Of a stretch of 42,250 nucleotides of DNA, positions 33,544-40,889 are shown one piece after another. Below the pieces are notes generated by a model, which was given only the letters and a program-made list of their open reading frames with translations, had not been told where the DNA came from and did no database searches. The position numbers and the translations under genes are program-made. The DNA comes from an uncultured Flavobacteriaceae bacterium (GTDB lineage Bacteria > Bacteroidota > Bacteroidia > Flavobacteriales > Flavobacteriaceae). Position 1 is the stretch's first letter, and every line of letters starts with the position of its first letter. The DNA is taken from positions 1 to 42,250 of the forward strand of contig CAJWPZ010000014.1 of the NCBI GenBank assembly GCA_913045325.1, in the 5' to 3' direction.

Positions 33544-34389
33544 ATGGCAGATATTACCCAATTAGAAGCATTTGTTACTCAAGTGCGAAGAGACATTGTA
33601 AGACAAGTACACAAAGTAAATTCTGGCCACCCTGGAGGATCTCTAGGCTGTGCAGAATTTCTTGTTGCGCTATACCAACAAGTGCTAAAGCGCAAAGAAG
33701 GATTTAATATGGACGGGGACCAAGAAGATATTTTCTTCTTATCTAATGGGCATATTTCTCCAGTTTTTTATAGTGTTTTGGCACGCTCTGGGTATTTCCC
33801 GGTAGAGGAGTTAAACACCTTTAGACTTCTTAACTCTAGACTACAAGGACACCCAACTACCCACGAGGGGTTGCCTGGTATTAGGATCGCATCTGGATCT
33901 CTTGGTCAAGGAATATCTGCGGCTATTGGAGCAGCAGCAGCAAAAAAATTAAATAATGACAGGCATCTTGTCTATGCCCTTTGTGGTGATGGAGAACTGC
34001 AGGAAGGTCAAAACTGGGAAGCTATTATGTACGGCGCTGGAAACAAAGTAGACAACTTGATTGTAGCGGTAGATTTAAACGGGCAACAAATTGACGGATC
34101 TACAGACACTGTGTTACCTCTTGGTAATGTAAAAGGTAAATTTGAAGCCTTTGGCTGGGAAGTAGTTACCATAGAAAAAGGAAATGACATACAAGCTATC
34201 TTAGAGGGTATGGAAAGTGCCAAATCTAAAACGGGTCAAGGAAAACCTATTTGTGTATTGCTGCAAACAGTAATGGGTAATGGGGTAGATTTTATGATGC
34301 ACACCCATGCTTGGCATGGAAAAGCACCCAATGATGAGCAGCTTGCATCTGCACTTGCTCAAAACCCAGAAACCTTAGGAGATTATTAA
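33544..34389 (+). CDS. Transketolase, N-terminal (ThDP pyrimidine/diphosphate) subunit
   Basis: This is the N-terminal half of transketolase as a separate polypeptide of 281 residues. It includes NSGHPGGSLGCAEFL (about 25-39), GSLGQGISAAIGAA (about 115-128), and CGDGELQEGQNWEA (about 145-158), the thiamin diphosphate/Mg motif GDG...N. The partner gene follows after 20 bases. The two products together carry out two-carbon ketol transfer in the pentose phosphate pathway. Split transketolase is normal in Bacteroidota, so this is not a frameshift: both parts have complete domain borders and their own ATG. The ATG at 33544 is preferred over an upstream TTG that lies inside the -7 element. Confidence 0.93.
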   Translation: MADITQLEAFVTQVRRDIVRQVHKVNSGHPGGSLGCAEFLVALYQQVLKRKEGFNMDGDQEDIFFLSNGHISPVFYSVLARSGYFPVEELNTFRLLNSRLQGHPTTHEGLPGIRIASGSLGQGISAAIGAAAAKKLNNDRHLVYALCGDGELQEGQNWEAIMYGAGNKVDNLIVAVDLNGQQIDGSTDTVLPLGNVKGKFEAFGWEVVTIEKGNDIQAILEGMESAKSKTGQGKPICVLLQTVMGNGVDFMMHTHAWHGKAPNDEQLASALAQNPETLGDY

Positions 34390-34409
34390 TAAGCTACTAC
34401 TATAATATT

Positions 34410-35363
34410 ATGAAAACATACATAGACACAGGAAAAAAAGATACAAGATCTGGTTTTGGAGCAGGTCTCACCCAGCTAGGAAAAACCAATGAAAATGTAG
34501 TGGCACTTTGTGCAGATTTAACAGGGTCTTTAAAAATGGACGCTTTTAAAGAAAATCATCCTGAGCGTTTCTTTCAAATGGGTATTGCAGAGGCAAACAT
34601 GATGGGCATGGCCGCTGGGCTAACCATTGGTGGTAAGATACCTTTTACAGGTACTTTTGCTAACTTCTCTACAGGAAGGGTCTACGATCAAATACGACAA
34701 AGCATTGCATACAGTGGTAAAAATGTCAAAATATGCGCCTCTCACGCAGGGGTTACCCTTGGAGAAGATGGTGCAACACATCAAATACTTGAAGATCTTG
34801 GTTTGATGAAAATGCTACCAGGGATGACGGTAATTAATACCTGTGACTACAATCAAACAAAGGCAGCAACAATTGCCATTGCAGATTTTGATGGCCCGGT
34901 TTACTTACGCTTCGGAAGACCTAAAGTGGCAAATTTCACTCCAGAAAATGGTAGTTTCACTATTGGTAAAGCTGTTGAACTACAAGAAGGTACTGATGTT
35001 ACAATTATAGCAACCGGGCACCTAGTTTGGGAAGCGCTTGAGGCTTGTAAAACATTACAAGAGAGGGGTATTAGCGCGGCGGTGATTAATATTCATACCA
35101 TAAAACCACTTGATGCTGCTGCAATTTTAAAGAGCGTTGCCATTACCGGCTGTGTGGTTACCGCAGAAGAGCACAACTACCTGGGAGGACTAGGAGAAAG
35201 TGTTTCAAGAATATTGGCAGAAAATCATCCTGTTGCGCAAGAATTTGTAGCCACCCAAGATACCTTTGGAGAATCTGGAACTCCAGATCAACTAATGGAA
35301 AAATATGGCTTAAATGCCGCTGCAATTGTTAAGGCTGCAACAAAGGTTGTTGCAAGAAAATAG
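34410..35363 (+). CDS. Transketolase, C-terminal (pyrimidine-binding and C-terminal domain) subunit
   Basis: This is the C-terminal half of split transketolase, 317 residues. MGIAEANMMGMAAGLT (about 56-71) is the pyrimidine domain with the catalytic Glu that activates thiamin diphosphate. SHAGVTLGEDGATHQILEDL carries the substrate-binding His and Gly residues. From about residue 190 the C-terminal regulatory domain includes VINIHTIKPLDAA. The 20-base gap to the first subunit implies one transcript and balanced synthesis. A bidirectional terminator follows. Confidence 0.95.
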   Translation: MKTYIDTGKKDTRSGFGAGLTQLGKTNENVVALCADLTGSLKMDAFKENHPERFFQMGIAEANMMGMAAGLTIGGKIPFTGTFANFSTGRVYDQIRQSIAYSGKNVKICASHAGVTLGEDGATHQILEDLGLMKMLPGMTVINTCDYNQTKAATIAIADFDGPVYLRFGRPKVANFTPENGSFTIGKAVELQEGTDVTIIATGHLVWEALEACKTLQERGISAAVINIHTIKPLDAAAILKSVAITGCVVTAEEHNYLGGLGESVSRILAENHPVAQEFVATQDTFGESGTPDQLMEKYGLNAAAIVKAATKVVARK

Positions 35364-35381
35364 CAATACCTTTTAAGACAC

Positions 35382-35422
35382 AAAAAAGCCGCTTTAGGGA
35401 TATACCTTAAAGCGGCTTTTTT
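35382..35422. terminator. Bidirectional terminator between transketolase and the FKBP lipoprotein gene
   Basis: The stem AAAAAAGCCGCTTTA / TTAAAGCGGCTTTTTT encloses a short loop between convergent gene ends. T runs occur on both strands. Confidence 0.93.
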
Positions 35423-35449
35423 AATGCTCGTATGTAAATAAAATCAAGC

Positions 35450-36394
35450 TTAACTATCTGAATCTAGATAATCAACAACACCATCTCCATCTGTATCAGG
35501 AAAAGTGATGGTACCATCCTCATTTATCTCTATTTCATCTTCTGTAGGTCTTCCGTCTCCATCATCATCTGGATCAACGTAGTTACTTCTGTTGTCTGAG
35601 TCTGTATCGTCATCTTCTTCTAAGCCGTTACCATTTACATCCTCTAAAACAGAAGGAACACCATCACCATCTTGATCACCAATTTCGGTTTCAAATAACT
35701 GGAAGGTAAAAATAAGTTGAGAATATACCGGTATAGCAACTGCAGATCCAGGAGGTGGATTCACATAATACCCTAAACCGCTTTGCATAAAGACAGCTCC
35801 AACTCCAAAACCTTCATAGCTTACCGTGCCGTCATCATTGCTTATAAAACCCGTAGCAGCTTTAAATTCTATGAGCGCATCTTGAAGCCCATTTACAATC
35901 GAGGTCAAATCAAACTGGATGGGTGTAACAGAACTATCAAAGAGCTTATTTCCGTTTATACCCTCCTCATCTACTACATAAGTTCCTTCATAGTTAATTC
36001 TAACAATATCCGGGAAACTAGGTTGATCACCAGATCCCTCAATCACCTTTAAGTAGTATAATTTGTAAGACACATCTTCATTGACCCTGTCTTGTACCAT
36101 TTTAGAATATATGTTGGGATGCTGTATTAAGGGTATTTTATCTGCATTAGCATCATTGATGGTATCAAATCTTATTTTAAAATCGAAGCCTGCTGGCGGA
36201 TTTTCAAACTCCTCATAGTTATAAAAATGAGTGGTTAAATAACGTTCTACTTCAAGTGTTGAATCAATATTCTCCTCAGCTCTATCACGGGCTGGTATGA
36301 AGTTGTCTTGTGAACTATCGTCATCATTATCACAAGCAGTTCCCAAAAGCAATGTTAGTGCAACTATAGGTAGTAGAAATTTTAAATTTTTCAC
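35450..36394 (-). CDS. FKBP-type prolyl isomerase-like lipoprotein with Asp-rich calcium-type tail
   Basis: This 314-residue lipoprotein starts at a GTG and has a lipobox LGTAC with Cys21. An FKBP-like domain lies at about 115-230: strands VRINYEGTYV and KLFDSSVTPIQFDLTSIVNGLQDAL, then the late strands LGYYVNPPPGSAVAIPVYSQLIFTFQLFE. This order fits the family. From about 235 to the end it carries repeated acidic DxDxDG elements (DQDGDGVPSVLEDVNGNG, DPDDDGDGRPTEDE, DTDGDGVVDYLDSDS), like thrombospondin type 3 calcium-binding repeats. Whether the isomerase is active is unclear. It probably acts outside the cytoplasmic membrane. Homologues in gliding Flavobacteriia suggest envelope protein folding, which is inference. 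Confidence 0.8.
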   Translation of the reverse strand: MKNLKFLLPIVALTLLLGTACDNDDDSSQDNFIPARDRAEENIDSTLEVERYLTTHFYNYEEFENPPAGFDFKIRFDTINDANADKIPLIQHPNIYSKMVQDRVNEDVSYKLYYLKVIEGSGDQPSFPDIVRINYEGTYVVDEEGINGNKLFDSSVTPIQFDLTSIVNGLQDALIEFKAATGFISNDDGTVSYEGFGVGAVFMQSGLGYYVNPPPGSAVAIPVYSQLIFTFQLFETEIGDQDGDGVPSVLEDVNGNGLEEDDDTDSDNRSNYVDPDDDGDGRPTEDEIEINEDGTITFPDTDGDGVVDYLDSDS

Positions 36395-36431
36395 AGTTGT
36401 TTATTTTAGCGTGCAAGATACAATTTTCAGT

Positions 36432-36439
36432 TATTTTTG
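36432..36439 (+). promoter_or_regulatory. Predicted -7 element (TATTTTTG) of the S4-domain gene
   Basis: TATTTTTG matches TAnnTTTG exactly, 34 bases before the ATG at 36474. The only nearby TTG upstream (36397-36399) is too far away. Confidence 0.45.
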
Positions 36440-36473
36440 TTGTATTGTTAATATACAATTTAAGTAAAAATGT

Positions 36474-36845
36474 ATGAGGGTTGATAAATATTTATGGTCT
36501 ACGCGGTACTTTAAAACAAGAAGCATTGCTACACAAGCCTGTAAAAAGGGAGCTGTGCGTATAAACGATGCTGCAGTCAAGCCCTCTAGAGACGTCTATC
36601 CTGGAGACAATGTTACAGTTAGGAAGGATCAAGTAAATTATACCTTGAGAGTTATAGAGGTCCCAAAAAGCAGAGTGGGTCCTAAATTAGTTGATTTGTA
36701 CAGAGTAGACACTACAGCAAAAGAAGCCTTCCAGCATAAAGAACTATTAAAATATTCTAAAGAGTATTACAGAAAAAGAGGCATGGGAAGACCCACTAAA
36801 AAAGACAGAAGAGATATAGAAGACTATAAAAATGAGGAAGAATAA
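36474..36845 (+). CDS. S4-domain RNA-binding protein, Hsp15-like
   Basis: This 123-residue basic protein begins with an S4 domain: RVDKYLWSTRYFKTRSIATQAC, then KGAVRINDAAVKPSRDVYPGDNV. These are the alpha-loop-alpha and beta-hairpin that clamp structured RNA. The C-terminal extension (about 85-123) is Lys/Arg/Glu-rich (YSKEYYRKRGMGRPTKKDRR), as in Hsp15, a heat-shock protein that binds free 50S subunits with stalled nascent chains. The ribosome role is by analogy. The phosphoribosyltransferase gene follows after 48 bases with its own -7 element. Confidence 0.88.
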   Translation: MRVDKYLWSTRYFKTRSIATQACKKGAVRINDAAVKPSRDVYPGDNVTVRKDQVNYTLRVIEVPKSRVGPKLVDLYRVDTTAKEAFQHKELLKYSKEYYRKRGMGRPTKKDRRDIEDYKNEEE

Positions 36846-36862
36846 TCCAGCACATCTTTTAC

Positions 36863-36870
36863 TATCTTTG
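36863..36870 (+). promoter_or_regulatory. Predicted -7 element (TATCTTTG) of the phosphoribosyltransferase gene
   Basis: TATCTTTG matches TAnnTTTG exactly, 23 bases before the ATG at 36894. Confidence 0.5.
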
Positions 36871-36893
36871 AATTTAAAATACAATGATTGGTT

Positions 36894-37391
36894 ATGGCAG
36901 AAACAGTAATTCTAAACAAAAAAGAAATAGCTCATAAATTAAAACGTATTGCCTATCAAATATATGAGGCTAATATTTCTGAACAACACATAATTATTGC
37001 AGGTATTAAAGCAAACGGCTACACTTTTGCAGAAAAACTAAAAACTGCTGTTGAACAGATTTCTCCCATAAAAGTTACACTTTGCGAAGTAACTATGGAT
37101 AAAAAAAATCCTATTGGAGCCATTACCACATCCTTAAAGCCCGAGGAGTATCAACATAAATCATTGCTACTGGTGGATGATGTACTGCACTCTGGAACTA
37201 CTTTAATTTATGCAGTAAAGCATTTTTTGGAGGTACCCCTCAAGCAATTTAAAACGGCAGTACTTGTAGATAGAAACCATAAAAAATACCCTATAAAGGC
37301 AGATTATAAAGGCATTTCTTTGTCTACCTCAATTAATGAGAATGTTGCAGTGATATTCGAGCCAGGAAATAATCGTGCTATTTTAGAATAA
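36894..37391 (+). CDS. Phosphoribosyltransferase domain protein, PyrR-like
   Basis: This 165-residue protein has the type I phosphoribosyltransferase core. The PRPP motif LLLVDDVLHSGTTL is at about 92-105, with two acidic residues after a hydrophobic strand and the SGTT phosphate loop. Overall length and the flanking strands (EQHIIIAGIKANG, FKTAVLVDRNHKKYP) resemble PyrR, the RNA-binding attenuator of pyrimidine operons that has weak uracil phosphoribosyltransferase activity. That identity is not proven. The frame opens at a TTG at 36888, but the ATG at 36894 fits better. The end overlaps the convergent aroK gene by 9 bases. Confidence 0.82.
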   Translation: MAETVILNKKEIAHKLKRIAYQIYEANISEQHIIIAGIKANGYTFAEKLKTAVEQISPIKVTLCEVTMDKKNPIGAITTSLKPEEYQHKSLLLVDDVLHSGTTLIYAVKHFLEVPLKQFKTAVLVDRNHKKYPIKADYKGISLSTSINENVAVIFEPGNNRAILE

Positions 37392-37904
37392 AAGTGCCAC
37401 AATCTCTCTGACTATTTCTTGAACTGGTTTTTGGTCAACCTTAATTTTATAATGTGCTTGTTGGTAGTAAAAATTTCGCTCAAAAAGGTGTTTGCGTATA
37501 AAATCACTCAAAACTTCTTTGTCAGAAATATGAGAAATTAAAGGCCTTGTGTGCATCTGTGAAAACAATCGGTTTGTGAGTGTATCTATTTCTGCTCCCA
37601 AATAAATGGTAATAACTCCTGGCGTATGTGTTAATTTTTGCATCAAATCACCATAACAAGGGGTGCCTCCTCCTAAGGCTAAAACCAAATTCTCAGAACC
37701 CTCTAATAAAGAGTCTAATACAAGCCGCTCTTTTGATCTAAAGTAAAGTTCTCCCTTGGTTTTAAATAATTGTGCAATGGATTGGTTTTGATCTTCTACA
37801 ATAGCCGTATCTAAGTCAACAAAAGAGTATTGCAATGCCTTAGAGAGTTGTTTTGCAACGACAGATTTTCCACTACCCATGTATCCTAAAAGCAGTATTT
37901 TCAT
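37383..37904 (-). CDS. aroK: Shikimate kinase
   Basis: Shikimate kinase phosphorylates shikimate on the 3-hydroxyl, the fifth step of the chorismate pathway. The 173-residue length is standard. The Walker A loop GYMGSGKS is at residues 7-14. The shikimate-binding region DLDTAIVED (about 31-39) and F.S.ER (about 55-60) follows, with LALGGGTPC (about 74-82) and the LID TRPLISH (about 118-124, conserved Arg). All catalytic residues are present. It is leftward and convergent with the PRT gene. A single-gene unit is likely, with an AT-rich upstream gap before the tRNA-Lys promoter. Confidence 0.94.
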   Translation of the reverse strand: MKILLLGYMGSGKSVVAKQLSKALQYSFVDLDTAIVEDQNQSIAQLFKTKGELYFRSKERLVLDSLLEGSENLVLALGGGTPCYGDLMQKLTHTPGVITIYLGAEIDTLTNRLFSQMHTRPLISHISDKEVLSDFIRKHLFERNFYYQQAHYKIKVDQKPVQEIVREIVALLF

Positions 37905-37973
37905 AAAATTTTAGTTCTTATTTATTGTAATTTAATGGTTTACAAATAAAGTTTAAATTTATTTTAAAATGCT

Positions 37974-38004
37974 TTGAAAGATAAATATAATGATAGTATA
38001 TTTG
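37974..38004 (+). promoter_or_regulatory. Predicted promoter of tRNA-Lys
   Basis: TTG at 37974-37976 (part of TTTG) and TATATTTG at 37997-38004 are 20 bp apart, an ideal match to the Bacteroidota -33/-7 pattern. The tRNA begins 59 bases downstream, so a 5' leader of about 50 nt must be removed. The 158-bp gap after aroK holds nothing else recognisable. Confidence 0.7.
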
Positions 38005-38062
38005 CACTCGCTAAACAAAACTTATTTAAGTTTGTAAAGCTTAAAAATGTTTTTGACATTTT

Positions 38063-38135
38063 GACCAGTTAGCTCAGTTGGTAGAGCACCTCCCTTTTAA
38101 GGAGGTGGTCCTGGGTTCGAGCCCCAGACTGGTCA
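38063..38135 (+). tRNA. tRNA-Lys (anticodon TTT)
   Basis: A 73-nt cloverleaf: acceptor GACCAGT / ACTGGTC, D arm with AGCTCAGTTGGTAGAGC, anticodon stem CCTCC / GGAGG with loop CTTTTAA (anticodon TTT), and T arm CTGGG-TTCGAGC-CCCAG. Discriminator base is A and CCA is not encoded. Confidence 0.97.
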
Positions 38136-38136
38136 C

Positions 38137-38170
38137 AAAAAAGTTAAGCCTTTTGGTTTAACTTTTTTTT
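38137..38170 (+). terminator. Terminator between tRNA-Lys and tRNA-Leu
   Basis: The stem AAAAAAGTTAAGCC / GGTTTAACTTTTTT (one mismatch, TTTT loop) is followed by more T. It ends the tRNA-Lys transcript before tRNA-Leu. Confidence 0.85.
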
Positions 38171-38172
38171 GT

Positions 38173-38200
38173 TTCTATACACCTCTATTTATGTATAGAA
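38173..38200 (+). repeat. Inverted repeat just before tRNA-Leu
   Basis: TTCTATAC (38173-38180) and GTATAGAA (38193-38200) form perfect 8-bp arms around 12 nt, ending 3 nt before tRNA-Leu. No T run follows. TATTTATG at 38186-38193, one mismatch from the -7 consensus, lies inside, so it may be the tRNA-Leu promoter or a processing hairpin. Confidence 0.5.
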
Positions 38201-38203
38201 TAC

Positions 38204-38286
38204 ACCCGGGTGCTGGAATTGGTAGACAGGCACGGTTGAGGGCCGTGTGCACTTGTTGCGTGTGGGTTCAAGTCCCATTCCGGGTA
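38204..38286 (+). tRNA. tRNA-Leu (anticodon GAG)
   Basis: An 83-nt tRNA with a long variable arm, as expected for leucine. Acceptor ACCCGGG / TCCGGGT; D stem CTG / CAG; anticodon stem CACGG / CCGTG with loop TTGAGGG (anticodon GAG); T arm GTGGG-TTCAAGT-CCCAT. Discriminator is A and CCA is not encoded. Confidence 0.95.
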
Positions 38287-38287
38287 C

Positions 38288-38317
38288 AAAGTCATCTTAC
38301 ACAAGATGACTTTTTTT
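38288..38317 (+). terminator. Terminator after tRNA-Leu
   Basis: AAAGTCATCTT (38288-38298) pairs perfectly with AAGATGACTTT (38303-38313) around ACAC and is followed by a run of T. It isolates the tRNAs from the carotenoid regulator. Confidence 0.93.
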
Positions 38318-38372
38318 ATGAAACAATACTACTGTAATTTATTAAAACAAGAATTTTAGAACGTTATTTAAA

Positions 38373-38448
38373 AGCAACGAATAATCTTGTTGCTCAAATA
38401 TTTACATGTTTATTTTGTGTAACTTACCCTTAAAAGTATTACGTAATA
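38373..38448 (+). promoter_or_regulatory. Promoter and operator-like palindromes of the CarH-type regulator
   Basis: AGCAAC (38373-38378) and GTTGCT (38389-38394) form an inverted repeat with a 10-bp spacer. Its right arm contains TTG (38390-38392), which is 17 bp before TTATTTTG (38410-38417), one mismatch from TAnnTTTG. A perfect 12-bp palindrome TATTACGTAATA (38437-38448) lies in the predicted leader, ending 4 bases before the ATG. Both are candidate autoregulatory sites; MerR-family proteins bind inverted or repeated sites. Confidence 0.5.
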
Positions 38449-38452
38449 ACCA

Positions 38453-39364
38453 ATGAGCGTCAAAACACATTTTAGCATAAAAGATTTAGAAAATCTTAGC
38501 GGAGTAAAGGCTCATACCATTCGCATTTGGGAAAAACGCTACGGTCTATTTACCCCAAATAGAACAGATACAAATATTAGACAATACGATCTTAAAAGCT
38601 TTAAAAAATTACTTGATATTACTTTTATCTACAATCATGGAATAAAAATATCTAAGATTGCTGAATTTAGTCCTCAAAAAATAAAAGATGTAATTCTTGA
38701 CAATGCAATACTACACAAAGAGTATTACGCAATAAATGAACTAAAAAACGCCATGTTTGATTTTGATACAGACCATTTCAACAAAATCTTCTCACAGCTT
38801 TTAAAAACAAACACTTTTGACCAAATATTTGAGACGGTATTCATGCCTTTTTTAAAAGAAATAGGAGTGCTTTGGCACCTGGGCACTATAGATGTGTCTC
38901 ATGAGCGTTTTGTATCAGAGCTTATCAAAAGAAAAACGATAGAACACATTGGTTTTTATAGTTCTAGAGCACGGAAATACAACACAAAAACTAGGGTATG
39001 TTTGTTTCTCCCTTTTGAAGAAATACATGATATTGGCTTAATTTATGCAAACTACATTCTAGAAAAATCTGGAATTAAAACAACCTACCTTGGGCCAAAC
39101 ATACCCTTGGAAAGTTTATCTAAACAATTTTACAAAAACGGAAACCTACTATTTGTAACATTTTTCACCACAAAGCCAGACAATGACTCCATTAAATCTT
39201 ACTTAGATTGCTATCAAAAAATTGTTTGCGGAAAAGAAAAATATCCTCTTTGGATATTGGGGCAAAAATACAGTGAAGTACAAAAACACAACACAGCTTC
39301 TAATATTGTTTGTTTTGATACCATAAAAAGTTTTGTAGAAAAAGTAAAAACCTTAAACAACTAA
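38453..39364 (+). CDS. MerR-family CarH-type regulator with adenosylcobalamin-binding domain (predicted light-responsive)
   Basis: This 303-residue regulator has an N-terminal MerR winged helix (about 6-75: FSIKDLENLSGVKAHTIRIW, RYGLFTPNR). A helical cap domain (about 85-170) and a cobalamin-binding Rossmann domain (about 180-300) follow. Key residues of the CarH photoreceptor family are visible: Trp141-His142 followed by Glu151 in W-x9-E, and the lower-ligand His192 in E-x-H-x2-G (190-195). The residue after Glu151 is Arg152, where the family has His. Known CarH tetramers with adenosylcobalamin repress crt genes in the dark and fall apart in light. Its position directly before crtI, 58 bases away, fits that role. 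No light assay exists here, so function is inference. Confidence 0.88.
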   Translation: MSVKTHFSIKDLENLSGVKAHTIRIWEKRYGLFTPNRTDTNIRQYDLKSFKKLLDITFIYNHGIKISKIAEFSPQKIKDVILDNAILHKEYYAINELKNAMFDFDTDHFNKIFSQLLKTNTFDQIFETVFMPFLKEIGVLWHLGTIDVSHERFVSELIKRKTIEHIGFYSSRARKYNTKTRVCLFLPFEEIHDIGLIYANYILEKSGIKTTYLGPNIPLESLSKQFYKNGNLLFVTFFTTKPDNDSIKSYLDCYQKIVCGKEKYPLWILGQKYSEVQKHNTASNIVCFDTIKSFVEKVKTLNN

Positions 39365-39379
39365 CTTTTAGGATTTTTT

Positions 39380-39413
39380 AACAATTGTTTTGTAGAAATA
39401 TACCCTATTTTTG
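39380..39413 (+). promoter_or_regulatory. Predicted crtI promoter with overlapping palindrome
   Basis: TTG at 39385-39387 and TATTTTTG at 39406-39413 are 18 bp apart, a good -33/-7 pair. The TTG sits inside the perfect palindrome AACAATTGTT (39380-39389), a candidate regulator site. The -7 element ends 9 bases before the crtI ATG, so the leader would be only a few nucleotides. Confidence 0.6.
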
Positions 39414-39422
39414 TTCAACAAT

Positions 39423-40889
39423 ATGGGAAATAAAAAAATTGCAATTATTGGTTCTGGATTCTCTTCTCTAGCGGCTGCCGCATATTTGGCAAAAGATGGC
39501 TATAGCGTTACTATTTTTGAAAAAAACGAATCTATAGGAGGACGCGCAAGACAATTTACAAAACAAGGATTTACCTTTGATATGGGCCCTTCTTGGTACT
39601 GGATGCCAGATGTCTTTGAACGATTTTTCAATGATTTTGATAAAAAGGCTTCAGACTATTACCATTTAGAAAAACTAAGCCCTGCGTACAGTGTGTATTT
39701 TGGTAAAAATGATTTTATCACCATTGAAGACACCTTAGATAAAATTTGTGAAACCTTTGAAAAAGAAGAACCAGGAAGCTCAGAAAAACTTCAAGAATTT
39801 ATAGCCTCTGCCCAACAAAACTATAACATAGCCATTAAAGATTTGGTGTATAGACCAGGGGTTTCTCCTCTTGAACTCATTACCCCTGCTACGGCAAAAA
39901 GAGTGGGCCAATTTTTTAGCAATATTAGTAGAGATGTTCGCAAAGAGTTTAAAAACCCTAGGCTTGTATCTATCTTAGAATTCCCTGTATTGTTTTTAGG
40001 TGCAAAACCCTCAAAAACTCCTTCTTTTTATAGTTTTATGAACTATGCAGATTTTGGGCTAGGAACTTTTCAACCCAAGGGAGGTATGTACAGTGTTATT
40101 TTGGGCATGAAAACACTTGCCCAGTCTATGGGAGTTGTTATAAAAACTAGCGAGAATGTAGAAGAAATTGTTGTAGAAAACAGCAAGGTTAAAGGGATTG
40201 TATCTAATGGTACATTTCATGCCACAGATACCCTTCTAAGCGGCGCAGATTACCACCACACAGAAACACTGTTGCCAAAAAAATACAGACAATACACTCA
40301 GGCATATTGGGAAAAAAGAACCTTTGCCCCCTCCTCTTTATTATTTTATATAGGCTTTGATAAGAAGATCAAAAACGTATCACATCACACCTTATTTTTT
40401 GATGTAGACTTTGAGCAGCATGCCAAAGAAATTTACGACACACCTATGTGGCCATCAAGCCCACTTTTTTATGCTAATTTTACTTCAATAACACAGCCAG
40501 AGCTTGCACCAAAGGGTAAAGAAACTGGGTTTTTCCTAGTACCCATCGCACCAGGACTTGAGGATACAGAAGAACTGCGAGAAGAATATTATGAAAAAAT
40601 TATGTCCCGTTTTGAAACCTTAACAGGGCAAGAAATAAAAAAACATGTTATATTTAAGGAGTCTTTTTGTGTGAATGATTTTGTTTCTCAGTACAACTCC
40701 TACAAGGGTAATGCATATGGATTGGCAAATACATTATTACAAACCGCATTTTTAAGACCAAAATTAAAGAGTAAAAAAGTAGAGAATTTATTTTTCACAG
40801 GACAACTCACTGTTCCTGGACCGGGAGTACCTCCAGCATTAATTTCTGGAAAACTCGTGGCAGGGCTTATCGCAAAAAAGAACAACTAA
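39423..40889 (+). CDS. crtI: Phytoene desaturase (CrtI type)
   Basis: CrtI introduces double bonds into phytoene, giving lycopene, with FAD as cofactor. The 488 residues show the N-terminal FAD-binding motif IAIIGSGFSSLAAAAYLAKDG (about 6-26), then GGRARQF, and the C-terminal carotenoid oxidoreductase motif FFTGQLTVPGPGVPPALISG (about 460-479). Length is as expected. The frame opens at a TTG at 39411, but that codon lies inside the predicted -7 element, so the ATG at 39423 is chosen. The stop overlaps the crtB start by one base (TAATG), so translation is coupled. Confidence 0.95.
   Translation: MGNKKIAIIGSGFSSLAAAAYLAKDGYSVTIFEKNESIGGRARQFTKQGFTFDMGPSWYWMPDVFERFFNDFDKKASDYYHLEKLSPAYSVYFGKNDFITIEDTLDKICETFEKEEPGSSEKLQEFIASAQQNYNIAIKDLVYRPGVSPLELITPATAKRVGQFFSNISRDVRKEFKNPRLVSILEFPVLFLGAKPSKTPSFYSFMNYADFGLGTFQPKGGMYSVILGMKTLAQSMGVVIKTSENVEEIVVENSKVKGIVSNGTFHATDTLLSGADYHHTETLLPKKYRQYTQAYWEKRTFAPSSLLFYIGFDKKIKNVSHHTLFFDVDFEQHAKEIYDTPMWPSSPLFYANFTSITQPELAPKGKETGFFLVPIAPGLEDTEELREEYYEKIMSRFETLTGQEIKKHVIFKESFCVNDFVSQYNSYKGNAYGLANTLLQTAFLRPKLKSKKVENLFFTGQLTVPGPGVPPALISGKLVAGLIAKKNN

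Noticed and set aside
33544-35363. Possible frameshift splitting transketolase
   Set aside because: Both parts start with their own ATG, end at domain borders and are 20 bases apart; split transketolase is normal in this phylum.
38063-38286. tRNA-associated integration site or genomic island
   Set aside because: No integrase, no repeated tRNA 3' end and no change in gene content type is seen on either side.
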